Assembly: GCA_902576045.1 (NCBI GenBank)
Contig: CACGTU010000004.1
Location: 1-64,000, forward strand
Origin: an uncultured Pelagibacteraceae bacterium
Lineage (GTDB): Bacteria; Pseudomonadota; Alphaproteobacteria; Pelagibacterales; Pelagibacteraceae
Length of the DNA stretch: 64,000 bases
Direction of reading: 5' to 3'
Shown here: positions 10,967 through 19,665 of the stretch, piece by piece
Position numbering within the stretch: position 1 is the stretch's first letter
How the letters are laid out: every line of letters begins with the position of its first letter
Notes under the pieces: model-generated
Database searches by the model: none
The model's input: the letters and a program-made list of their open reading frames with translations, nothing else
Told to the model about the DNA's origin: nothing
Translations under genes and position numbers: made by a program

Positions 10967-11272
10967 ATGATTACAGTATTAGTTAAATTTAAAATATCTA
11001 ATGAACTTAATTTAAAAACTCTAAAAGAAAAGTTTATCGAAACTTCTACATTATATGTAGACGTCGAAGGATTATTGAGAAAAAATTACATAGCAGATAT
11101 TGAAAAAGGCTATGCTGGTGGTGTTTATACTTTTACAAAAATAGAGTTCGCCAAAAAATGGTTTGATGAAGAAAGAATTAAGTGGATTACTGAAAGATAC
11201 TCTAAGCCAGAAATCACATATTATGAAAGTCCAGTCATTGTGGATAATGAAAAAAATAAAATAATATCCTAA
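10967..11272 (+). CDS. YdhR-like/dimeric alpha-beta barrel protein (putative monooxygenase)
   Basis: VEGLLRKNYIADIEKGYAGGVYTF pattern; 101 aa. Confidence 0.6.
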   Translation: MITVLVKFKISNELNLKTLKEKFIETSTLYVDVEGLLRKNYIADIEKGYAGGVYTFTKIEFAKKWFDEERIKWITERYSKPEITYYESPVIVDNEKNKIIS

Positions 11273-11285
11273 AATAATCGAAGTA

Positions 11286-12311
11286 TTAGTATCCTAGATT
11301 AGGATCTACTTGGTTAATTAAATCTTTTTTATCAATAAATAATTTTAAGTTAGTTAAAAACTTTTCCAAAACCATTTCAATGTACTTTCCTTTGCTATCT
11401 GAAGATATATGAGGTGTTATTACTAAATTCGGGGTATTCCAAAATTTGGAATTTCTTTTTATAGGTTCCTCTGAAAAAACATCTAAAATTGCTCCAGAAA
11501 TTTCATTTTTTTTTAATTTTTTTTGTAGATGCTCATAATCCATTACAGATTGACGTCCAATGTTAACAATTCCACAAGTGTGTTTTAAAGCATCTAATCT
11601 TTTTTTGTTTATCATTCCTTTTGTTTCATTAGTTTCTGGAACTGCTAAATATAGAAAATCAGCATCAGGCAAAACTATATCAATTTTATCAAATTTAATA
11701 ACTTTTGAACATCCATCAACTTTTCGTCCTCGTCTATTAACACCAATTACATTCGCACCTAGTGAACTAATATGTTTAATCATTGAACCTCCTAATGAAC
11801 CAGTTCCAACTACTACAACTTTTTTATTTTCAATTGGGTTGCTTAATAAGGTGACATACTCTTTTTGTTTTTGATTAGTAATTATTCTTGTCATTTGGTT
11901 TTGAAGCATCAAAATACTCATTAATCCAAATTCGCCAGCTTTTTTTGCTTGTATTCCACTACTATTAGTTAAAACTAAATCTTTTTTTACCCAATTAAAT
12001 GGAGAGAGATGATTAACTCCAGCTGATATAATGTGGATCCATTTTAAGTTAGGTGCAATTTTACTTAAACCTTTTGTTGGAAAATTCCATGCAAGTAAGA
12101 TATCGGCATCTTTCATTGAGGATTTCCAATTATTATCATCCCAGTCAATTAAATATGAAATTTTATCTTTTATTCCAGAATACTTGCTTAATTTACTTTC
12201 AAACAAATCTTTTGTGACACTGCTATTTTTTTCGCCTTCTAAGTCACAAGGCAAAGATCCTTTTTTCCAATGATTATTTCTTATATGAATTTTAATTTTA
12301 TCTTTTGGCAT
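11286..12311 (-). CDS. D-2-hydroxyacid dehydrogenase (GhrA-like)
   Basis: VVVGTGSLGGSMIKHI Rossmann motif, GIVNIGRQSVMDYEHL, SGAILDVFSEEP, VITPHIS. Confidence 0.88.
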   Translation of the reverse strand: MPKDKIKIHIRNNHWKKGSLPCDLEGEKNSSVTKDLFESKLSKYSGIKDKISYLIDWDDNNWKSSMKDADILLAWNFPTKGLSKIAPNLKWIHIISAGVNHLSPFNWVKKDLVLTNSSGIQAKKAGEFGLMSILMLQNQMTRIITNQKQKEYVTLLSNPIENKKVVVVGTGSLGGSMIKHISSLGANVIGVNRRGRKVDGCSKVIKFDKIDIVLPDADFLYLAVPETNETKGMINKKRLDALKHTCGIVNIGRQSVMDYEHLQKKLKKNEISGAILDVFSEEPIKRNSKFWNTPNLVITPHISSDSKGKYIEMVLEKFLTNLKLFIDKKDLINQVDPNLGY

Positions 12312-12347
12312 TTATAATTAAATTATACAATAATATTGAGTAGAATA

Positions 12348-12575
12348 ATGAACAAAGAAAACGCAAGTAAACTCTGGAAAATTATTCAGGAAGCTGGCCA
12401 TTATTTGGTAGGACAATTACCTGATCACCCCAATCATCCTAAAGGAAGAAACCCCTACGCTCATGTTGCAATTTGTGTGAAAAGTAAATTTAATGCCAGT
12501 TACAAAGATATACCTGATGATAAATTAGATGATGTAATTAAGTATATTGAATTTTTAAAGGAAAATCCAAGCTAA
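12348..12575 (+). CDS. Small conserved-looking hypothetical protein
   Basis: Soluble 75 aa ORF (MNKENASKLWKIIQEAGHYLVGQLPDHPNHPKGRNPYAHVA...) abutting ltaE stop. Confidence 0.6.
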   Translation: MNKENASKLWKIIQEAGHYLVGQLPDHPNHPKGRNPYAHVAICVKSKFNASYKDIPDDKLDDVIKYIEFLKENPS

Positions 12576-13622
12576 CTAAGATTTAATATAGTTTAAAAAA
12601 GTATCAACATCAGTTGGATCTGTGTTCCATGCTGTTACTAATCTCACAGCATTACCATCCCATTCATCGTCGTTTATTGTGTAGCCTTCTGAATTAAGTT
12701 GATCAATTATATCTTTAGGCATTTTTACAAACACCTCATTAGCATCTGTTGGATATGCAATATTTATATTTTTATGCTTTTCTAAACCTTGGCTTAGTTT
12801 TTTTCCCATTGCATTTGCGTGTTTAGCGTTTTTTATCCAAACATCATTTGAAATGTATGCATCTAATTGTGCTGAGACAAAACTCATTTTTGATAGTAAA
12901 TGCCCCGCTCTTTTCATTAAAAATGGTAAATTACCAACTAATTCTGGTTTAAAAAAAATTATTGCCTCTGCTGCTAAACATCCATTTTTTGTTGCTCCAA
13001 ATGAAAGTACATCAATACCTGATTTCCATGTCATTTCTGCTGGACTGCAATTTAATGAGACTAAAGCATTGGCGAATCTAGCTCCATCCATATGAATATT
13101 GAGCTTATGTTTATGAGCTACTTCAGAAATATTTTTAATCTCATCCAAATTATAAGCTTCTCCTGTTTCACATAGTTGTGTGATACTTACAGATGAGGGT
13201 TGTGTATGATGGACAATTCCTTTTCCACCTATTGAATTGTTAAGTTCTTCAGCTGTAATTTTTCCATCTAATCCGTTAAGATTTACTAACTTTGCTCCAC
13301 CTGTATAAAACTCTGGAGCTCCACACTCATCAACATTGATATGTGAAAGTCTATGACAATAAATGTTTCCAAATGAAGGTGTCATTGTAGATAACGCAAG
13401 TGCATTGGCTGCCGTCCCTGAGGATGTTGGAAAAACAATTACTTCTTTTTCAAATATTTCTGAAAATTTATCTTGTAAACTCTTTGAGAGATCATCATTT
13501 CCATAAGGAGTTCTATCTCCATCATTAGCTTTTAAAATAGCATCTAATACTTCTGGACATGCTCCTGTAACATTATCAGATGCAAATTTTACTCTATCTC
13601 TTTTTGTTTTAATCGTTGCCAT
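12576..13622 (-). CDS. ltaE: Low-specificity threonine aldolase / beta-eliminating lyase
   Basis: FASDNVTGACPEV, PYGNDDLSKSL, IHMDGARFANAL, SFGATKNGCLAAEAI (PLP Lys). Confidence 0.88.
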   Translation of the reverse strand: MATIKTKRDRVKFASDNVTGACPEVLDAILKANDGDRTPYGNDDLSKSLQDKFSEIFEKEVIVFPTSSGTAANALALSTMTPSFGNIYCHRLSHINVDECGAPEFYTGGAKLVNLNGLDGKITAEELNNSIGGKGIVHHTQPSSVSITQLCETGEAYNLDEIKNISEVAHKHKLNIHMDGARFANALVSLNCSPAEMTWKSGIDVLSFGATKNGCLAAEAIIFFKPELVGNLPFLMKRAGHLLSKMSFVSAQLDAYISNDVWIKNAKHANAMGKKLSQGLEKHKNINIAYPTDANEVFVKMPKDIIDQLNSEGYTINDDEWDGNAVRLVTAWNTDPTDVDTFLNYIKS

Positions 13623-14734
13623 TATTGTTTAGGAAAATAATCTTTTAATGTTCCTTCTCTGTATACATCTGCAGTACAACAGTGAAGACCTCCTCCGAAC
13701 GCATAGGCATCTCTAAGCTCGACAGGTAGAACTTCCATGCCTAATTTATCTAATTGTTCAGCTTGATAAACTTCACTTTTCTCTACACAAACTGTCTTTG
13801 GATCAAGAACAAGAACATTCATAGATAGCCAAGTTGAGGAATAACAAAGTGGAGGTGGTTCATTATGAGCTGGCTGTGCACTATCTAAAATTTCCCATCC
13901 ATTATCCTCAAATAATTTTCTTTGATCTTTAGGCAATCTTCTTTGTGGGTTATTAATAATTAATCCTTCTTTAATTGGTGTAAAAGTTGCATCAATATGG
14001 ATTGGATAAGGATCGCCTGGAAAATTTACTGCATGAACTCTATGATCTTTATAATGTCTTTTAATCCAATCAATTCCTTTTAAATTTGTTGTAAAACCAT
14101 GTTGAACTACTAAATCTTTTCCAAATCTCAAAATATCAGCGGCATCAAACAATGGTTCCTCCTCAGTTGTTACAAAATACTTTTGCTCAGTCCACTCAAG
14201 TCTTTTTTGTACTCCAATTTTATCTGATAAATAATCTTTTCTATAATCTGCGTCTGTTAATCTTGGTTTTGGAGCTGACTCATGTCTCATGTTAGGATCT
14301 TCATTATAGTACTGTTTTAATAGAGGTCTGTAACAAAGGTATTCAAACCATCTGCATCTATAACTCATAGTTGCTTCTAAAATTTCATTCCCAACTGTAA
14401 GCAAAACATCTCTTGGCGGCATACATCCAAACATTGTTTCAGCCCTCCAATCTGGTGTTGAAGTAGGTTGATTAAAGTCCAAAGGCGTTGGTCTATCAAC
14501 TTTAATTCCACGCTTTTCTAGCATGGATGAAAAATTATCTAAAAGTTCATTTGCTTTATCAACCGTGTCTTTTGTTCTTGGGCCAAACTGACCTCTCATA
14601 TCACTATCTTCAGGAACTTTTGCATCTAAAGCTGGTTCGGGAGCAGGAATACAAGTTCCATCAGCACGTCCAACTATTACATGTTTTAATGGATCCCATT
14701 CATTCCAACTATTTACAATTACTTTATCTGACAT
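13622..14734 (-). CDS. Glycine amidinotransferase-like protein (AGAT/GATM family)
   Basis: NSWNEWDPLKHVIVGRADGTC; EPLFDAADILRFGKD; PIHIDATF; GGGLHCCTADVYREGTL: Asp/His/Cys triad contexts as in eukaryotic GATM. Confidence 0.88.
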   Translation of the reverse strand: MSDKVIVNSWNEWDPLKHVIVGRADGTCIPAPEPALDAKVPEDSDMRGQFGPRTKDTVDKANELLDNFSSMLEKRGIKVDRPTPLDFNQPTSTPDWRAETMFGCMPPRDVLLTVGNEILEATMSYRCRWFEYLCYRPLLKQYYNEDPNMRHESAPKPRLTDADYRKDYLSDKIGVQKRLEWTEQKYFVTTEEEPLFDAADILRFGKDLVVQHGFTTNLKGIDWIKRHYKDHRVHAVNFPGDPYPIHIDATFTPIKEGLIINNPQRRLPKDQRKLFEDNGWEILDSAQPAHNEPPPLCYSSTWLSMNVLVLDPKTVCVEKSEVYQAEQLDKLGMEVLPVELRDAYAFGGGLHCCTADVYREGTLKDYFPKQ

Positions 14735-15952
14735 TTAATTTTTTATAATATTATGATCAGGTCCAAACGGAAATTTAGTAATATTTTCAACGCCATCTTC
14801 TTTGATCACTAAAATATCGTGCTCTCTATAGCCACCTGCACCAGGCTTTCCCTCTGGAATCATAATCATAGGTTCCATTGATATCACCATGTTTTTTTCA
14901 AGAACAGTATCAATATCTTCTCTAAGTTCCAACCCCGCCTCTCTTCCATAAAAATGTGAGAGCATTCCAAATGAATGACCATAGCCAAACGTTCGATATT
15001 GAAGATAACCTAATTCAGCAAATAAATTATTTAACTCCTCACAAATTTCAGAACACTTTACCCCTGGTTTGATTAATTCTAATCCACGTTTATGAACTTT
15101 TACATTTGCTTCCCAAGCCTTTAGAGATGCATCATCAACTTCATTGACAAATAATGTTCTCTCTAAAGCAGTGTAGTAACCTGAGATCATTGGAAAAGTA
15201 TTTAAAGATAATATATCTCCATTTTGTAATGCTCTATTTGTTTTTGGATTATGCGCTCCATCTGTATTAATGCCTGACTGAAACCAAACCCAAGTATCCA
15301 TATATTCCGCATCAGGATAAGACTTTGCTATTTCCCTCTCCATTTTATCTCTTCCTGCTATTGCAATCTCTAATTCCGATTGACCAGGTTTTATGTGTTT
15401 TACAATTTCCTCAGCACCTAAATCAGCAATACGAGCACCGTTTTTAATTATTGAAATTTCTTCATCTGATTTGATCATTCTTTGTTTCATTAAATTCTTT
15501 GAAATATCTTTAAAAATCGCGATGCTAAATATAGAGTTTAATTTTTCTTTTATATCTAAAGTTACATGATCATTTTCAATTCCAATTGTTTTTGGAGGAT
15601 CATTTCTTCCAATTATAGATACAATAGCTTTTAAAAAATTATCTCTTTTCCAATCAGTATATATTACGTTATTACAATGTGATCTTCTCCAAGGTTGACT
15701 CGCATCTATATTTGCAGAAATAGTAACTATTTTATCTTTTGTGACTACACATCCATATGGTCTTCCGAATGAACAATAAATGAACCCTGTATAATAAGCA
15801 ATGTTATGCATCGAGGTTAGAATTGCCATATCCATGTTATTATTCGACATAACATCTCTAAGTTTTGATACTCTATTTTTGTACTCTATATCTGAAAAGG
15901 GAAGTTTTACTTTTTCACCGTTATTCAATTCAAAAAAATCTGGTCTTTCCAT
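14735..15952 (-). CDS. Creatinase (creatine amidinohydrolase; M24 fold)
   Basis: TSMHNIAYYTGFIYCSFGRPYG, ISANIDASQPWRR, YTDWKRDN, MDTWVWFQSGINTDGAHNP, GYYTALERTLF, QYRTFGYGHSFGMLSHFYGREAGLELREDIDTVLE, SMEPMIMIPEGKPGAGGYREHDIL: closely resembles Pseudomonas creatinase as recalled. Confidence 0.9.
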   Translation of the reverse strand: MERPDFFELNNGEKVKLPFSDIEYKNRVSKLRDVMSNNNMDMAILTSMHNIAYYTGFIYCSFGRPYGCVVTKDKIVTISANIDASQPWRRSHCNNVIYTDWKRDNFLKAIVSIIGRNDPPKTIGIENDHVTLDIKEKLNSIFSIAIFKDISKNLMKQRMIKSDEEISIIKNGARIADLGAEEIVKHIKPGQSELEIAIAGRDKMEREIAKSYPDAEYMDTWVWFQSGINTDGAHNPKTNRALQNGDILSLNTFPMISGYYTALERTLFVNEVDDASLKAWEANVKVHKRGLELIKPGVKCSEICEELNNLFAELGYLQYRTFGYGHSFGMLSHFYGREAGLELREDIDTVLEKNMVISMEPMIMIPEGKPGAGGYREHDILVIKEDGVENITKFPFGPDHNIIKN

Positions 15953-15958
15953 AAAAAA

Positions 15959-16864
15959 CTAATTTAAACCAATAAATCTTCTATTGGATTGCATGATCAT
16001 GCTGTAATAGAAAATTGCAATAAATATAAAAAAGCCACCAATAATTGTGTTTGTTGCTGGAACTTCATTGATGCCTAACCATGGTAACCAAACCCAAAAT
16101 ATTCCTCCAATTACCTCTGTTAAAGATAACAAGGTTAAATCTGCAGCAGGAATATTTTTTGAACCAATTGAATATAATATTAAGCCTGCACAAACTAAAG
16201 TTCCATGAGTTGCGAACAAAGCTTCATTTTTACTAGAAGATAAAAATTGACTGTCATTTAAAATCAACATTACCGATGAAAATAAAAAACAAAATAAACC
16301 TGCAATTGCTACTGTTGTAAATTTAGGTGTTTCTTTTCTCCAACGCAAAGTTACAGAAAAAACAGAAAATCCAAGAGCAGATGCTAATCCAAAGACAAGA
16401 CCGGGAAGAGAGTTTGTTCCACCTGTTCCAAACGCCATTACAACAATTCCAAATGTTGCAACTAAAATTGCCACCCAAACTGTAAGTGAAATTTTTTCTC
16501 TTAAAAATAAAAACCCTAACAACGCTGTTATAAAAGGCATTGCGGCTAAGCATAAAAGGGTTACTGCAGCACTAGTATTTGTGATTGACCATATAAAAGT
16601 CATCATAGCCGTGCCCAATCCAATGCCACCTAAAACACCAGAAATACCAACTTTAAAATAGTTTTTATAAAAATCTAACCCTTCTTCAAAATATAGATAA
16701 AGATTTAGTAAAATGAATATTACTAATCCCCTTGTAAATAAATATTGCCAAGGAACCAGCTGAGGTTGATCAATATGCCTTACAACATAAGGACCAAAAG
16801 ACCATAACAGTCCAGCAAAAAGAACTATTGGTATTGCAACTTTTGGATTTTTAAGATCGAGCAT
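15959..16864 (-). CDS. DMT/EamA transporter
   Basis: 10 TM pattern; 6 bp upstream of the creatinase gene. Confidence 0.85.
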   Translation of the reverse strand: MLDLKNPKVAIPIVLFAGLLWSFGPYVVRHIDQPQLVPWQYLFTRGLVIFILLNLYLYFEEGLDFYKNYFKVGISGVLGGIGLGTAMMTFIWSITNTSAAVTLLCLAAMPFITALLGFLFLREKISLTVWVAILVATFGIVVMAFGTGGTNSLPGLVFGLASALGFSVFSVTLRWRKETPKFTTVAIAGLFCFLFSSVMLILNDSQFLSSSKNEALFATHGTLVCAGLILYSIGSKNIPAADLTLLSLTEVIGGIFWVWLPWLGINEVPATNTIIGGFFIFIAIFYYSMIMQSNRRFIGLN

Positions 16865-16909
16865 CCCGAATTATTAATCTTATTTTAAATTTGAGACAAG
16901 AAAATACGA

Positions 16910-18151
16910 TTAGCTGATCAAAAATTCATTAAGACCTGACGCTGAGTAAACATCTATTAAATTTCCTTTATTGAATACTGAAACACCATCTTTAAATACA
17001 CCCCAAGCGTTAGATTTAACAAAAGGCTCTATTTTATAAGACTCTTGTCCCTCAAATACCTCAAATTGAACAAGGCCTTTTTTATCAAAGGTTAATTTTC
17101 CTTTAACAAATCTTGTAAATTTTTTCTTTTTGGAAAATTTATTTTTTAGTTTTGCAAATATTGGCTTTTCTACTTTTAAACCTAAAGATTTAAATAATAA
17201 AGGGATTACAAAAAATCTAAAACAAGCAACTGAGGAAATAGGATTACCTGGTAAACCAAAAAAACATTTGTTGTTATTAAATTTTGCAAACATGATTGGT
17301 TTTCCTGGTCTAATTGCAACTCCTTTAAAGTGATTTTTAATTTTAAATTGATTAATAACACTTGGAATAAAATCAAATTTTCCTTTAGAGACGGCTCCAG
17401 AAGTAATTAGGATGTCTGTTTTAGACTTTAATTGTTTAGATATTTGTTCTTTAAATAATTTTTGATCTTTATCTCTTAAGATTTTTTGAATAGTAAAATT
17501 TACAGGTAAACTTTTGATTAAAGAGTTTAGATAAATTGTATTTGAATTTCTTATTTTCCATGAAGGTATATTTTTTTTGTCAGATAATTCATTTCCTGAT
17601 GGGTAAAAGACTATATTTACTTTCTTTTTAACTAAGACTTTATCTATACCTAATGTTTTTAAAGATAAGATATGAGCAGGATTAATTAATTCTCCTTTTC
17701 TAATTATTTTATTTCCTTTTTTATAATCTGAGCCTTTTGGTCTAATAAATTCTGATTTTTTAATTTTTTTATTAATAATTATATATTTTGCTTTTTTTTT
17801 ACTTGGAAAAAACTCAATATCCTCAATTGGAATAATGGTATCAAAAGGTTTTTTAATAATTGCACCTGTCATTACCTCAATACATGATAATTTATTAACT
17901 TTTTTAATATAAGGGTTGTCCCCTGCTGCAATAGTTTTAAGAATTTTAAACTTTTGAAATGTATTTTTTGTTTCTTTTGAGTTTACTGCAAAACCATCAA
18001 ATGCTGTATTATCATCGGCTGGATAATCTGATTTAGCAATTACCTCTTTGCTCGATATTCTGTTTAAAGCATCTTTTATTGAGACAATTTCACTGCCAAT
18101 TTTTAATGGATTGTTATTCAATTTACTTATTGCTGCTTTATAAGAATTCAT
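16910..18151 (-). CDS. moeA: Molybdopterin molybdotransferase MoeA
   Basis: SDYPADDNTAFDGFAV, EVMTGAIIKKPFDTIIPIED, LITSGAVSKGKFDF, FGLPGNPISSVACF. Confidence 0.93.
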   Translation of the reverse strand: MNSYKAAISKLNNNPLKIGSEIVSIKDALNRISSKEVIAKSDYPADDNTAFDGFAVNSKETKNTFQKFKILKTIAAGDNPYIKKVNKLSCIEVMTGAIIKKPFDTIIPIEDIEFFPSKKKAKYIIINKKIKKSEFIRPKGSDYKKGNKIIRKGELINPAHILSLKTLGIDKVLVKKKVNIVFYPSGNELSDKKNIPSWKIRNSNTIYLNSLIKSLPVNFTIQKILRDKDQKLFKEQISKQLKSKTDILITSGAVSKGKFDFIPSVINQFKIKNHFKGVAIRPGKPIMFAKFNNNKCFFGLPGNPISSVACFRFFVIPLLFKSLGLKVEKPIFAKLKNKFSKKKKFTRFVKGKLTFDKKGLVQFEVFEGQESYKIEPFVKSNAWGVFKDGVSVFNKGNLIDVYSASGLNEFLIS

Positions 18152-18750
18152 ATCTTTTTAGACGCTTCCTCTAAATCTATTTTAGTATTTATGTTTAAAA
18201 AACTATTATCGTCTTTAAGATCTAATTCAATTATTTCTGTTCCAATTTTATTAGCCCAATCTTCAACTTTTCTATCCCCTGCCTCTAAATCTTTTCTTAA
18301 TTGATCTTTAAGCTCCGTTGACCACAAGCCAAAAATATTGTGTCTTTTTTCTCCACTTTTTAAAAAAAACAATTTTTTACTAGATTGTCTTTGAGCGGTC
18401 ATCATTTGATCAATAATTTCGATTTTGAAAAAAGGTGTGTCACAAGGAAATGTCATAATCCACTTATAATTTTTTGAATTATCTATTATCCATTCCATTG
18501 AAGATAGCACGCCAACTAGAGGTCCTAGCTGTCCGTCCATAACATCATTTGAGTAAAAAACATTGCTTATTATTTTCTTACTTTCCTCATTTGAGATGAT
18601 TAAAATTTCTTTAAATCTATTCTTAAGTTTTTGAATTGTATGATCAATTAAAGTTAAGTCTCCCAGTTTGGCATTTGCTTTATTCCCACCAAACCGTCTT
18701 GATTTTCCACCAGCTAATATGACTGGCAAAACATTGTTTTCGCTCATCAA
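18148..18750 (-). CDS. mobA: Molybdenum cofactor guanylyltransferase MobA
   Basis: VILAGGKSRRFGGNKANAKLG, MTFPCDTPFF. Confidence 0.92.
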   Translation of the reverse strand: MMSENNVLPVILAGGKSRRFGGNKANAKLGDLTLIDHTIQKLKNRFKEILIISNEESKKIISNVFYSNDVMDGQLGPLVGVLSSMEWIIDNSKNYKWIMTFPCDTPFFKIEIIDQMMTAQRQSSKKLFFLKSGEKRHNIFGLWSTELKDQLRKDLEAGDRKVEDWANKIGTEIIELDLKDDNSFLNINTKIDLEEASKKI

Positions 18751-18791
18751 ATTAAATATAAGTCATATATCGTTTTAATAAAGATCAATAA

Positions 18792-19214
18792 ATGGACTTA
18801 GAAATTTTAAAAATTGCTTCAGATACTAAAAACCATAGAGTTTTAAAAAATTGTTCTCATTTTGCTAAATTTAAAAACCCATTATGTGGAGATAAAATGA
18901 ATGTAAGTCTTATAGTTAAAGAAGATAAAATTACTGATTTTGCTTATGAATGCAAATCGTGTGTTTATTGCCAAGCTTCAGCAAGTATTTTGTCAAAAAC
19001 ATCTATTAATAAATCTATTAAAAAAATAAAAGAAATTATAACTATTGCTAACAATTTTTTTGAAAATGCATCTGAAAAATTTCCAAAAGAGTGGAAAATA
19101 TTAGAAAAACTTTTTAATAAAAAAAATATTTCAAGAAAAGAGTGTCTTTTGTTACCTTTCAAAACATTGGCAAAGGCCTTAAAATCTAAATATGAAAAAA
19201 GATCGATTAATTAA
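18792..19214 (+). CDS. NifU/IscU-like iron-sulfur scaffold protein
   Basis: FKNPLCGDKMNV, YECKSCVYCQASASIL, RKECLLLPFKTL. Confidence 0.8.
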   Translation: MDLEILKIASDTKNHRVLKNCSHFAKFKNPLCGDKMNVSLIVKEDKITDFAYECKSCVYCQASASILSKTSINKSIKKIKEIITIANNFFENASEKFPKEWKILEKLFNKKNISRKECLLLPFKTLAKALKSKYEKRSIN

Positions 19215-19665
19215 ATCTTTACTAGCAGGACTTTTTTCTGCAATCACAATAGGTGCTTTAACTTATTTAACTTACAAAACTACATTTGGTTTATTTTTGA
19301 TTGCTTCATTTGGATCATCAATGGTTTTATTGTATGGATTTCCAGAAAGTCCTTTTGCACAGCCTAAAAATATATTTTTTGGTCATTTTTTAACATCTGC
19401 TGTTGGAATTATTGTTTTAAATTTTGTACCACTTCCAATTTATATAACTATTCCAATAGGTGTGGGCTTAGGAGTTAGTTTAATGATCCTTTTAGATGTG
19501 ACTCATCCACCTGCAGGCGGAAATCCAATTATAGTTATCATTGGAAGTGTTTCTTACGATTATTTGTTAAGTCCAATTATACTTGGATCAATAATTATTT
19601 TAGTATTTGGGATAGTTATCAATAAGTTTGTATTAAAAAAAAAGTACCCTCAAAAATGGATATAA
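19192..19665 (+). CDS. HPP family integral membrane protein
   Basis: DVTHPPAGGNPI motif, 4-5 TM. Confidence 0.88.
   Translation: MKKDRLIKSLLAGLFSAITIGALTYLTYKTTFGLFLIASFGSSMVLLYGFPESPFAQPKNIFFGHFLTSAVGIIVLNFVPLPIYITIPIGVGLGVSLMILLDVTHPPAGGNPIIVIIGSVSYDYLLSPIILGSIIILVFGIVINKFVLKKKYPQKWI

Noticed and set aside
16323-16553. Same-strand alternate-frame ORF within EamA transporter
   Set aside because: Out-of-frame artefact inside a good membrane protein ORF
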